DNA of 64,000 nt from Streptomyces sp. NRRL WC-3742 (GTDB lineage Bacteria > Actinomycetota > Actinomycetes > Streptomycetales > Streptomycetaceae), in the NCBI RefSeq assembly GCF_000720635.1, contig NZ_JOCF01000002.1, positions 1 to 64,000 of the forward strand. The letters are read 5' to 3'. The position numbers and the translations under genes are program-made. The notes under the pieces are model-generated. The model saw nothing but the letters and a program-made list of their open reading frames with translations. It was not told the origin of the DNA and searched no databases. Shown here in pieces: positions 35,121-43,496 of the stretch; the stretch's first letter is position 1, and each line of letters starts with the position of its first letter.

Positions 35121-36430
35121 GCGGCGGCCCGGACTTCCGGACCGGCACCGGGGACCGCGCCGGGGACCGCGCCCGGGACCGTGCCGGGGACCGCACCCTC
35201 GGGCGCCGGTCCGGGCCCGAACTCCCGGGCCGCGACGCGGAGCACCGCGATCAGCGCCAGCAGCATCAGGGCGCCGTGGGCCGGCATCGACAGGTACGGC
35301 GCCACCGAGGGCGCGATGAACTTGAGGTAGCTGCCGAAGGAGGCCAGCTGGACCAGCACCGGCAGGTACCACAGCTGCCGGGGCCGGTGGAAGGCGACGA
35401 GCACGCTGAGCACGTCCGCGACGTAGAAGTAGCGCTCGTGCATGGACGGCAGCAGGAACGGCACCGCGATCGCGAAGACGGCGGCCGGCAGCAGCACGGC
35501 GCTGGTCGCGTCCGCACCGCCCGCCCTGCCCGGTCGGCCCGCCCGGTCCGCGGCGCCGCGCACCGCCCGGACGGCCAGCGCGACCAGGGCCAGCACCAGC
35601 CCGCCCGCGACCAGGACGCCCGCCTTGCGCACCGGGTCCTCCTCCCCGGAGGGCACCGAGACGAACTGGTAGACGGAGGGCGCGTTGAGCGTGAGGTCCT
35701 GGTACGTCCCCGTCTGCCGGACGTACACCGTCAGCAGGCGCCAGGGGTCGGCGCCGAGCAGGATCGCGGGCAGGTCGAGCGCCACGTAGACGGCCGGGAC
35801 CGCCAGCAGGCTCCGCCAGGTCACCCGCCGGGTCAGCACGGCGACGAGCAGCAGCGGGAACAGGAAGACCGCCTGGAGCTTGAAGGCCAGGGCCAGCCCG
35901 AAGAACGAGCAGGCCCACCAGGAGCGCCCGCGCAGCAGGTGGAGGACGCCGCCCAGCAGGAAGGCGGTGAAGATCCCGTCGGCCTGGGCCCACCAGCCGC
36001 TGTTGGTCACGACCGTGGGCAGGAACAGCACGGTCGCCGCCGCGCCGAACGCCCTCCCGGGCCGCTGCGGCCGCCAGGACGCGACGATCCGGTACGCGTA
36101 GGACGCCAGCAGCAGGTCGAAGAGGATCGACACGCACTTGACGGCGGTCATCGCCGGCACCGGCAGGTAGGAGAGCGCGGCCAACAGGTACAGGTAGGGG
36201 ACGTTGTAGTCCGAGAAGTCGGCGCCGCCGAGGGCGTGGAACCCGCCGTTCTCCTCGAGGTACCGGTACCAGGGGCCGAGGAAGAAGTACCAGTCCGGCG
36301 ACTCGTACTCCAGCAGCAGCGCCCGCACCAGGAGCGCGGCCGACACCACCGACACCCCCCACAGGACCCATTCCAGCCCCGGCCGTTCGGCCTCGGCCGA
36401 TACCTCCACGGACCTGCCCCCCGCGCTCAT
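35114..36430 (-). CDS. Integral-membrane glycosyltransferase, GT87 / DUF2029 type
   Basis: 438 residues with roughly ten membrane helices. Typical polyprenyl-phosphate-mannose-dependent alpha-mannosyltransferase features are FFLGPWYRYLEENGGFHAL with YNVPYLYLLA, the membrane Lys/Asp region VKCVSILFDLLLASYAYRI, WWAQADGIFTAFLL, and PSMHERYFYVADVLS. Such enzymes build mannans or glycolipids on the outer face of the membrane. The C-terminal tail is a PGAVPG-type repeat, encoded by a 15-bp tandem repeat around 35140-35205. ATG 36430 is chosen by its fit to the family start. Confidence 0.85.
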   Translation of the reverse strand: MSAGGRSVEVSAEAERPGLEWVLWGVSVVSAALLVRALLLEYESPDWYFFLGPWYRYLEENGGFHALGGADFSDYNVPYLYLLAALSYLPVPAMTAVKCVSILFDLLLASYAYRIVASWRPQRPGRAFGAAATVLFLPTVVTNSGWWAQADGIFTAFLLGGVLHLLRGRSWWACSFFGLALAFKLQAVFLFPLLLVAVLTRRVTWRSLLAVPAVYVALDLPAILLGADPWRLLTVYVRQTGTYQDLTLNAPSVYQFVSVPSGEEDPVRKAGVLVAGGLVLALVALAVRAVRGAADRAGRPGRAGGADATSAVLLPAAVFAIAVPFLLPSMHERYFYVADVLSVLVAFHRPRQLWYLPVLVQLASFGSYLKFIAPSVAPYLSMPAHGALMLLALIAVLRVAAREFGPGPAPEGAVPGTVPGAVPGAVPGAGPEVRAAAQ

Positions 36431-36654
36431 GTCCCACCCGTTCCGATTGAATGACAGTACTTCCTGTCGTTCGACGGCCAACAGTCCCCTTCGGTTCACG
36501 CACCACGGCCGCCCGCCCGCCGTCACGCGGCGTACCGGACGAATCACCGCGCCATCCAGGCCAATTGCGCACGGCCCCCGGCATGCCCAGGCGTACCGCG
36601 CGGCCGCCCGGGGCAGGAGAGCGGTGCGACCGGAGCGACGGGTGGGGGCCGAGC

Positions 36655-37590
36655 ATGGCGTCTGGGGCTGGACGGGCCGGATGGGTGGGCGAGCACGAAC
36701 TCCTGCCGGACTTCTTCCGGACGGCCGACGCGGCCTCGCTGCACGGGCAGCGCCGCTCGGTGCTGCTCTCCGCCTGGGAGCTGGTCCTGCTGGTGGTCGC
36801 CGCCGCGACGGGCTCGGCGGACGGCGAGCCCTGGGCCTGGCCGGCCGCCGTCGCGTACCTGGGGGCGATCGTCCTCGCGGTGGTGATCAGCCGGCAGAAC
36901 CCGCAGGGCCTCTGGTACGAGGGCCGGGCCGCCGCCGAGTCGGTCAAGACCCTCGCCTGGAAGTACGCGGTGCGGGCCGACGCGTACCGGCCGCCGCCGC
37001 GCGCCCTGCCCGACGCGGAGGGCCTGTACCGCTTCCAACTCGAGCGCGTGCTCGAGGCGTTCCGGGGCAGCCGGGTGATGCCCGAGCCCGGCTCGGAACC
37101 GGCCGGGATCACCGATGGCATGCGGACGCTGCGCGGACAGCCCCTCGCGGTGCGCCGCGAGGTGTACCTGCGTGAGCGCATCCGGGTGCAGCACGACTGG
37201 TACCGCTCCAAGTCCCGCTACTGCGCCCGCGCCGGGCACTGGGCCGGGGTGCTGGGCGTCCTGCTGCCCGCGCTCGGCCTGGTGCTGGCCCTCGCCCGGG
37301 CGCTGGGGGCGTACACCTACGACGCGCTGGGCACCGTCTCGGCGGTGGCCGCCTCGGTCACGGCCTGGGCGCAGCTGCGCCAGTACCGCCCGCTGGCCGC
37401 CGCGTACGGCCTGGCGGCCGACGAGCTCGAACTGATCAGACGTCAACTGGAGGCGCTGGACCTCGGATCGCCGGAGGCCGAGGAACTGTGGGCGCGCCTG
37501 GCCCGGGACGCGGAGGACGCCGTCTCCCGCGAGCACACCACCTGGCAGGCCCGCCGGGAGGTCCGCACCACCACCGAACGGGAACACTGA
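36655..37590 (+). CDS. DUF4231 / SLATT-type two-helix membrane protein
   Basis: 311 residues. A hydrophobic pair at about 38-80 (SVLLSAWELVLLVVAA; AVAYLGAIVLAVVISRQN) is followed by WYEGRAAAESVKTLAWKYAVRADAY, a characteristic SLATT-domain segment. A second pair sits near 195-240 (WAGVLGVLLPALGLVLALA; TVSAVAASVTAWAQLRQY), and a helical tail ends with EHTTWQARREVRTTTEREH. SLATT proteins are predicted pore-forming effectors in nucleotide-signal conflict systems. Here no cyclase is adjacent; an alpha/beta hydrolase starts 12 bp downstream. Confidence 0.8.
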   Translation: MASGAGRAGWVGEHELLPDFFRTADAASLHGQRRSVLLSAWELVLLVVAAATGSADGEPWAWPAAVAYLGAIVLAVVISRQNPQGLWYEGRAAAESVKTLAWKYAVRADAYRPPPRALPDAEGLYRFQLERVLEAFRGSRVMPEPGSEPAGITDGMRTLRGQPLAVRREVYLRERIRVQHDWYRSKSRYCARAGHWAGVLGVLLPALGLVLALARALGAYTYDALGTVSAVAASVTAWAQLRQYRPLAAAYGLAADELELIRRQLEALDLGSPEAEELWARLARDAEDAVSREHTTWQARREVRTTTEREH

Positions 37591-37602
37591 GGAGGCGAGC
37601 GC

Positions 37603-38469
37603 GTGGCGTTACGGATGGTCACTGCGACGGACGGCCGGACCCTCGCCGTCGAGTGCCTGGGCGACCCGCGCGGCCGGCCGGTGTTCCTGCTGCACGGCAT
37701 GCCCGGCAGCAGGGTCGGCCCGCACCCGCGCAGCACCGTGCTGTACCGCCTGGGCGTGCGGCTGGTCTCCTACGACCGCCCCGGCTACGGCGACTCGACG
37801 CGGCTGTTCGGCCGCCGGGTCTCGGCGGCGGCCGAGGACGTGCGCACCATCGCGGACCACCTCGGGCTGGACGGCTTCGCGGTGCTCGGCCGCTCCGGCG
37901 GCGGCCCGCACGCGCTGGCCTGCGCGGCGCTGCTGCCGGAACGGGTCAGCCGGGTCGCGGTGCTGGTGGGCCTGGCGCCCCGGGACGCGGCCGGGCTGGA
38001 CTGGTACGCGGGAATGACGCCCTCCAACGTGCGCGCCTACCGGGAGGCGGAGCGCGGGCGCGAGCAGATCGCCGACGCGATGGAGTTCCGCTCCCTCCAG
38101 ATCAAGGACGACCCGGTGCGGCTGCTGAACGGGCTGCGCACCGAACTCTCCCCCGCCGACCGGGAGGTGGTCGCCGACAGCGGGTTGCGGCGGATGCTGC
38201 AGAGCAACTACCGGGAGGCGTTCCGGCACGGCGCGGACGGCTGGATCGACGACGTGCTGGCGTTCACCGCCGACTGGGGCTTCGACGTCGGCACGATCCG
38301 GGTGCCGACCTGGCTCTGGCACGGCGCGGACGACCAGTTCTCGCCGGTCGACCACTCCCGCTGGCTGGCCGACCGCATCCCCGGCGCCGAACTGTTCGTG
38401 GAGCCCGGCGCCGCGCACTTCGGCGCGTTCCGGGTGATGACCACCGCCCTGGCCTGGGCGGCCGGTTAG
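37603..38469 (+). CDS. Alpha/beta hydrolase
   Basis: 288 residues. The nucleophile elbow is VLGRSGGGPHALACA (GxSxG serine in GRSGG), the oxyanion region is FLLHGMPGSR, the acid is in LWHGADDQFSP, and the histidine is in GAAHFGAF. The substrate is unknown; the sequence suggests an esterase or haloperoxidase-like enzyme. Start is GTG 37603 with GAGGAGG upstream. It is 12 bp behind the SLATT-type gene and surely co-transcribed. Confidence 0.88.
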   Translation: MALRMVTATDGRTLAVECLGDPRGRPVFLLHGMPGSRVGPHPRSTVLYRLGVRLVSYDRPGYGDSTRLFGRRVSAAAEDVRTIADHLGLDGFAVLGRSGGGPHALACAALLPERVSRVAVLVGLAPRDAAGLDWYAGMTPSNVRAYREAERGREQIADAMEFRSLQIKDDPVRLLNGLRTELSPADREVVADSGLRRMLQSNYREAFRHGADGWIDDVLAFTADWGFDVGTIRVPTWLWHGADDQFSPVDHSRWLADRIPGAELFVEPGAAHFGAFRVMTTALAWAAG

Positions 38470-38497
38470 CGCTTCACGGAGTCAGCGCTTCACGGGG

Positions 38498-39466
38498 TCA
38501 GCGCCGTACGGGCGTGAGCGCCCGCCCGCCGCCGAGGACGGCGAGGATGTTGTCCACGGCGAGCCCGCCCATCGCCTGCCGCGTGCGCACGGTGGCGCTG
38601 CCCAGGTGCGGGGCGAGCACCGCCCGCTCCTGGGCGAGCAGGGAGGCCGGGACGGCGGGCTCGTGCTCGAAGTTGTCGACGGCGGCGGCGAACAGCGCCC
38701 CGGAGTCCAGGGCGGCGGCGAGGGCCTCCTCGTCCACCACGCCGGCGGTCATGCTGACCACCACCGCGCCGTGCGGCAGCAGGGCGAGCCGGCGAGCGTC
38801 CAGCAGGTGGCGGGTCTCGGCGCTGAACGGGCAGGTGACGACCAGCACGGTGGAGGTGGCGAGCAGTTCCTCCAGCGGCTTCCAGTCGGCGCCCTCGGCC
38901 TCCTCGATGGGCAGCGGGCGGCGGTTGTAGTAGCTGACGGGCATGTCGAAGGCCCGGGCCCGGCGGGCGACGGCCTGCCCGATGCGGCCCATGCCGAGGA
39001 CGCCGAGCGGGGTGCCGGCCAGCTCCAGGCCGAGCAGGAAGTTCGGGCCCCAGGTCCAGGGGGTGCCGGAGCGCAGCAGCCGCTCGCCCTCGCCGAGGCG
39101 CCGGGTGGCGGCGAGCAGCAGCGCCCAGGCCATGTCGGCGGTGGCGGCGGTGAGCACGCCGGGGGTGTGGGTGACGCGCACGCCCCGGGCGGCGCAGGCG
39201 GCGACGTCGACGTTGTGGTAGCCGACGGCGTGGTTGGCGACGATCTCCAGCTGCGGGCCGGCGGCGTCGAGGAACTCCTCGTCCACGCGGTCGTCGAGGG
39301 TGGTGAGCACGGCCCTGCGGCCGGGCGCGGCCGCGAGCAGGGCGGCGCGGTCCATCGCCCGGTCGTCGTCGTGCAGGGTCGCCTCGTACTGCGCGGTGAG
39401 CCGTTCGATCACCCCGGGCGCGAGCCGGCGGGTGACCAGGACGGGGGGCTGCTGCGAAGCGGTCAT
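38498..39466 (-). CDS. D-isomer 2-hydroxyacid dehydrogenase (glyoxylate/hydroxypyruvate reductase-like)
   Basis: 322 residues. NAD(P)-binding motif GVLGMGRIGQAVARRARAF; catalytic Arg region VVVTCPFSAETRHLLDA, Glu in VDNFEHEPAVP, and His in VLAPHLGSATVRTR. These enzymes reduce glyoxylate, hydroxypyruvate or other 2-keto acids. The gene converges with the hydrolase gene; between them the sequence AGCGCTTCACGG is repeated twice. The fxs genes on the same strand end 28 bp upstream of its start, so read-through from fxsT is possible. Confidence 0.92.
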   Translation of the reverse strand: MTASQQPPVLVTRRLAPGVIERLTAQYEATLHDDDRAMDRAALLAAAPGRRAVLTTLDDRVDEEFLDAAGPQLEIVANHAVGYHNVDVAACAARGVRVTHTPGVLTAATADMAWALLLAATRRLGEGERLLRSGTPWTWGPNFLLGLELAGTPLGVLGMGRIGQAVARRARAFDMPVSYYNRRPLPIEEAEGADWKPLEELLATSTVLVVTCPFSAETRHLLDARRLALLPHGAVVVSMTAGVVDEEALAAALDSGALFAAAVDNFEHEPAVPASLLAQERAVLAPHLGSATVRTRQAMGGLAVDNILAVLGGGRALTPVRR

Positions 39467-39494
39467 GGCTCCGCAGCGTACCCGTCCTGATCGA

Positions 39495-42400
39495 CTACAC
39501 CGGCTGCGGCTCCAGGTCCCGGTTGATGCGCTTCCAGCCGCGCGCCGAGACGGTGTTGGGGTGCTCCTCGCCGAACTGCCGGATCAGTTCGGCGATCGCC
39601 CGGGTGCGCAGTTCGGCCGCCTGGGTGTGCCGCCCGTCGGAGCGCAGGGTGATGGCGAGGTTGGCCTCGCAGGCGACGGCGTCCGGGTGCTCGGCCGAGT
39701 AGCGCTCGCAGAGCCCGTCGTAGGCGGTGCGCCCGAGTTCCTCGGCGAGGCGGAGCTGCCCGTCGTCGCCGTAGGCGTTGGCGAGGTTGATGATCGCGTT
39801 GAGGGTGTACGGGTGGTCCCGCCCGACGGAGGCGGTCAGGCCCTCGACGGTGAGCCGGCCGCGTTCGATGGCGCCGGCGACGTCGCCGCTGCCGCGCAGG
39901 TAGATGCCGAGGTTGTTGGCGCAGGCGAGGGTGAAGGGGTGCTCGTCGCCGAAGAGGCGCCGGTGGCCCTCGAAGACGGTGGCGCACAGGTCCCGGGCGG
40001 CCTCCTTGTCGCCGGAGGCGCTGTGGTCGGCGGCGAGGTTGAGCGCGCAGGCGAGCGCGTCGGGGGCGTCGGCGCCGTAGCGCTCCAGGTAGCGCTCGTA
40101 CGTCTCCTTGGTGATCCGGCGGGCCTCGGCGAGCTGGCCGATGCGGCGCAGGGAGACGGCGAGGGACTTGGCGTTGCGCAGGTTCTCGGGCAGGTCGGGG
40201 TCGAGGACGTCGCCGAGGTCGGAGGTGACCTCCTGGAGGAGGTCCACCGAGCCTCGGTAGTCGCCGAGTTCGCGTAGGTCGCGGGCGAGGTTGGACTTGG
40301 TGGAGAGGGTGTAGGGGTGCTTGGGGCCGAGGACGGCGGTGCGCCGGTCGAGGGTCTCCTGGTCGAGTTCGCGGGCGGCCTCGCTGTTGCCGACGAGCCG
40401 GTAGTCGATGGCCAGGTTGTTGGCCATCGACAGGGTGCGCGGGTTGTCGTCGCCGAACAACTCGCGGAACTGGTCGAGGATTTCGCGGTCGAGGTCGAGG
40501 GCGGCCTGGAAGCGGCCGAGCGCGCGGCGGTCGGCGCCGAGGGAGCCGGCCGTCATCAGGGTGTACGGGTGGTGCTCGCCGAGCAGGGCGCGCTGGCGCT
40601 CCAGGGTGGACTCGTCCAGGGCCAGGGCCTCGGCGTAGTTGCCCTGGGAGCGCAGGACGTTGGCGAGCTGGAAGCGCAGCAGCAGGGTCTGGCGGTCGTC
40701 GTCTCCGAGCTTGCTGGTCCATTCGGCGTCGAGGGCGTGGCCGAGGTCGCGGGCGCGGTCGAGTTCGCCGCGCTTCCACAGGTAGCGGACGCGGTCGATG
40801 AGCAGCTGGCGGGTGTCGGCCTCGTCGCAGTTGTGCGCCTTGGACGGGGACAGGTGGGGCCAGATCTCGTCGAAGGCGGGCCAGTTGGCCGGGTCGTCGG
40901 TGTCGCCGAGGACGGGCCGGGCGCCGGTGAGGATGCGGTGCACCTCGTGGACGGCGATCTCCTGCTCCTCGTCGCTCATGCCGGCCCGGATGACGGCCTG
41001 GACGAGCCGGTGCACCTGGAAGCTGTTGCTGCCGGCGTCGACCTTGGCGAGGGCGTAGCGGCCGATCGCCTGGATGACCTTGCCGAGCATGAACTTGTCG
41101 CTGAGGTCGGCGTCGTACTTCACCAGCGCCCGGATCATCTGGTCGCTGTAGAAGAGGTTCATGGAGATCGGCTCGGGCGCGAAGAACGCGCAGAGCTGGA
41201 GCAGGCGCACGGCGGCCGGGGACTGCTGGCGCAGCCGTCCGATGGAGACGTTCCAGGTGGCGGCGACGGGGGTCGGGTAGTCGACGGGCCGGCCGACGGC
41301 GAGGGCGCGGGCGGCCTCGGCGTGCAGCTGGCTGACGTAGGTGTCGACGGGCGTGCCGGTGGTGTCGAGCCAGGCGGCGGCGACCTCGACGGCCAGCGGC
41401 AGGTCGCCGACGGCCTCGGCGACGCGGTCGGCGTCGGCGCGGGAGAGGCTGCGGGCGCGCCGGGACAGGTGCTCGACGCTCTCGCCACGGGTGAAGACGT
41501 CGACCTCCAGCGCCTCGGCGTGACCGGTCCACGCCTGGTTGCGGGAGGTGACGAGGATGTGGCCGGAGCCGCCGGGGAAGAAGCGGCGGATCTCGGCGGG
41601 CTCGTCGGCGTTGTCGAAGATCAGCAGCCAGCGGGAGGTGGGCACGCCCCGGCGCAGCGCCTCGCGGGCGGCCTCGGCGGCCTCGGTGACGGAGTCGCCG
41701 ACGCGCAGTCCGGGCAGGCGGCGGGCGAGGTCGGCGAGGGCGGGGGCGACGAGTTCGGTCTGCTCGGCGTCGATCCACCAGACCAGGTCGTAGTCGGACA
41801 TGAAGCGGTGGGCGTACTCCAGCGCCACCTGGGTCTTGCCGACGCCGCCGAGCCCGTACAGGGTCTGCGGGGTGGGCAGGACGGCCGCCATGCCGCCGCG
41901 CAGCTGGTTGCGCAGCTGCTCCAGGACGGCGGAGCGGCCGGTGAAGGAGGGGTTGCGCGGCGGGACGTCCCAGATGGAGGGCTTGGAGCCGGGGAAGCGG
42001 GGCCCGCCGGCGGGGGCCTCGGCGAGCGCGCTCTCGCCCCGGCCGAGGGCGCGCAGCAGGCTCTGGACGGACTGGTTCTCGTCGCGGCCGACGAGGTCCA
42101 CGGGGTTGCGGTTGCTGAACGGCGCGGTCAGGCGCACGTCGCCGACGCGCACGGGCAGCAGCTGGCGCCGGGTGCCGGACGGGTCGGAGCTGACCACGGA
42201 CTCCCACAGCGCCCGGGCCTGCGGGGAGCGCTGGTAGGCGGGTGAGAGGACGGCGACGGTGCGGTAGGCGGAATCGATGCCGCGCTCGGTCTCCTCGCGC
42301 GGGTCGGTGCCGGCGGACAGGTCGCGGGGAAGGACGCGGAAGCCGGCCCGGGTGAGCACGGACTCGATCCAGTCCGCCCACATCCGGTCCTCGGGGACGT

Positions 42401-43496
42401 AGGAGAGGTAGAGGTCGGCGGGCACGGACGGGCGGCGGCGGGTGAACGCGTCGACGAAGCGCAGCCGCACCTCCTCGTCCATGGGCGGCAGCCCGGTGGC
42501 GCGGCCCTCGGTGATGACGGAGGTGAGGCGCTCGCAGGCGGCGAGCATGGAGGTGGGCGCGCCGGGCTGGTCGCCGAAGGTGGCGAGGATCTCCTCGTAG
42601 GCGTAGAAGGGCCGGTAGGGGATCTCCACCGAGCCCCAGTAGGCGGCCAGTTCCTCGCCGCCGAAGCCGACCGGCAGGCCGTCGAAGCGGACGCGGGCGA
42701 GGGCGCGGCCGGCGTCGGCCTTCTCCTTCTCGCCCTCGTCGATGCGCATGGGGACGGGCAGGATGCGGATGCCCCGGTCGCGGTAGCGGTCGTGGATGTG
42801 CTGGGCGATGCGGGAGGCGCCGTCGATGGACTGGTCGCTGAGGGTGAAGCAGACGACGAGGTCGTCGGGCATCTGGACGGTGCAGATCTCGGCGATGTCG
42901 GACAGACCGGTGCGGGAGTCGATCAGCACGTAGTCGTACCGCTTGGCCATGTCGGCCTTGAGCGCGTCGAAGAACTGCCCGCCGTCGAAGCGGTCGTAGA
43001 AGATGTCCCAGTCGAGGTGGGTGACGGCCTCGGAGTAGTCGCGGTTGAACTGGCCGGCGGAGAGGAAGTCGAGGCTGCCGCCGTCGGGGAAGTACGGCCA
43101 GGAGAGGGACAGCGCGTGCGGGTGCACCCGGGCGAAGTCCAGGTGCCAGCCCTCGGCGTGCTCGACGGGGCGCAGCGCCTCCTCGCGGTACTCGGCGATG
43201 AGGTCCATCATGCCGGTGGTCCCGGCGAGGGAGGCCGGATCGAGGAAGGGGTGGAAGAACTTGGCGAGGCCCGGCGCCTCCAGGTCCCAGTCGACGGTGA
43301 GGACGCGGAAGCCGTTGGCGGCGAGGATCCAGGCGGTGTTGGCGAGTGCCATGGTGCGGCCGGTGCCGCCCTTGTACGAGTAGAAGGTGATGATCCGGCC
43401 GTTGCGGTCGCGGGCGGCGGCCTCCCGTTCGGCCTCGCGCTGGGCGAGGAGTTCGGCGGCGCCGATGCGGAAGTTCCTGGTGCGGTTCTCGCTCAT
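39495..43496 (-). CDS. fxsT: FxsT: multidomain ATPase of the FxSxx-COOH system (ParA-like, TIR, NB-ARC, TPR)
   Basis: 1333 residues. The N-terminal ParA/MinD-like domain has a deviant Walker A (YSYKGGTGRT at 41-48) and DWDLEAPGLAKFFHPFL. A TIR-like domain lies near 355-480 (ADLYLSYVPEDRMWADWIE). An NB-ARC/STAND ATPase follows with P-loop GLGGVGKT near 549, WLLIFDNADEP, and ILVTSRNQAW. The C-terminal 400 residues are tetratricopeptide repeats of the GxxHPxT type (LLGEHHPYTLMTAGSLGA, VLGPKHPYTLSTKSNLAR). This matches proteins called FxSxx-COOH system tetratricopeptide repeat protein. It overlaps the fxsC end by 4 bp (ATGA). Signal-transducing STAND ATPase is the likely role. Confidence 0.9.
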   Translation of the reverse strand: MSENRTRNFRIGAAELLAQREAEREAAARDRNGRIITFYSYKGGTGRTMALANTAWILAANGFRVLTVDWDLEAPGLAKFFHPFLDPASLAGTTGMMDLIAEYREEALRPVEHAEGWHLDFARVHPHALSLSWPYFPDGGSLDFLSAGQFNRDYSEAVTHLDWDIFYDRFDGGQFFDALKADMAKRYDYVLIDSRTGLSDIAEICTVQMPDDLVVCFTLSDQSIDGASRIAQHIHDRYRDRGIRILPVPMRIDEGEKEKADAGRALARVRFDGLPVGFGGEELAAYWGSVEIPYRPFYAYEEILATFGDQPGAPTSMLAACERLTSVITEGRATGLPPMDEEVRLRFVDAFTRRRPSVPADLYLSYVPEDRMWADWIESVLTRAGFRVLPRDLSAGTDPREETERGIDSAYRTVAVLSPAYQRSPQARALWESVVSSDPSGTRRQLLPVRVGDVRLTAPFSNRNPVDLVGRDENQSVQSLLRALGRGESALAEAPAGGPRFPGSKPSIWDVPPRNPSFTGRSAVLEQLRNQLRGGMAAVLPTPQTLYGLGGVGKTQVALEYAHRFMSDYDLVWWIDAEQTELVAPALADLARRLPGLRVGDSVTEAAEAAREALRRGVPTSRWLLIFDNADEPAEIRRFFPGGSGHILVTSRNQAWTGHAEALEVDVFTRGESVEHLSRRARSLSRADADRVAEAVGDLPLAVEVAAAWLDTTGTPVDTYVSQLHAEAARALAVGRPVDYPTPVAATWNVSIGRLRQQSPAAVRLLQLCAFFAPEPISMNLFYSDQMIRALVKYDADLSDKFMLGKVIQAIGRYALAKVDAGSNSFQVHRLVQAVIRAGMSDEEQEIAVHEVHRILTGARPVLGDTDDPANWPAFDEIWPHLSPSKAHNCDEADTRQLLIDRVRYLWKRGELDRARDLGHALDAEWTSKLGDDDRQTLLLRFQLANVLRSQGNYAEALALDESTLERQRALLGEHHPYTLMTAGSLGADRRALGRFQAALDLDREILDQFRELFGDDNPRTLSMANNLAIDYRLVGNSEAARELDQETLDRRTAVLGPKHPYTLSTKSNLARDLRELGDYRGSVDLLQEVTSDLGDVLDPDLPENLRNAKSLAVSLRRIGQLAEARRITKETYERYLERYGADAPDALACALNLAADHSASGDKEAARDLCATVFEGHRRLFGDEHPFTLACANNLGIYLRGSGDVAGAIERGRLTVEGLTASVGRDHPYTLNAIINLANAYGDDGQLRLAEELGRTAYDGLCERYSAEHPDAVACEANLAITLRSDGRHTQAAELRTRAIAELIRQFGEEHPNTVSARGWKRINRDLEPQPV

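Noticed and set aside
34512..37211. 899-codon minus-strand frame across the SIS, GT87 and SLATT genes
   Set aside because: It spans three real genes in another frame, with no domain similarity, and exists only because stops are rare in GC-rich DNA.
40317..42245. 642-codon plus-strand open frame inside fxsT
   Set aside because: Mirror image of the TPR and NB-ARC coding frame with Val/Gly/Glu/Asp-rich repeats; the minus-strand FxsT motifs are unambiguous.
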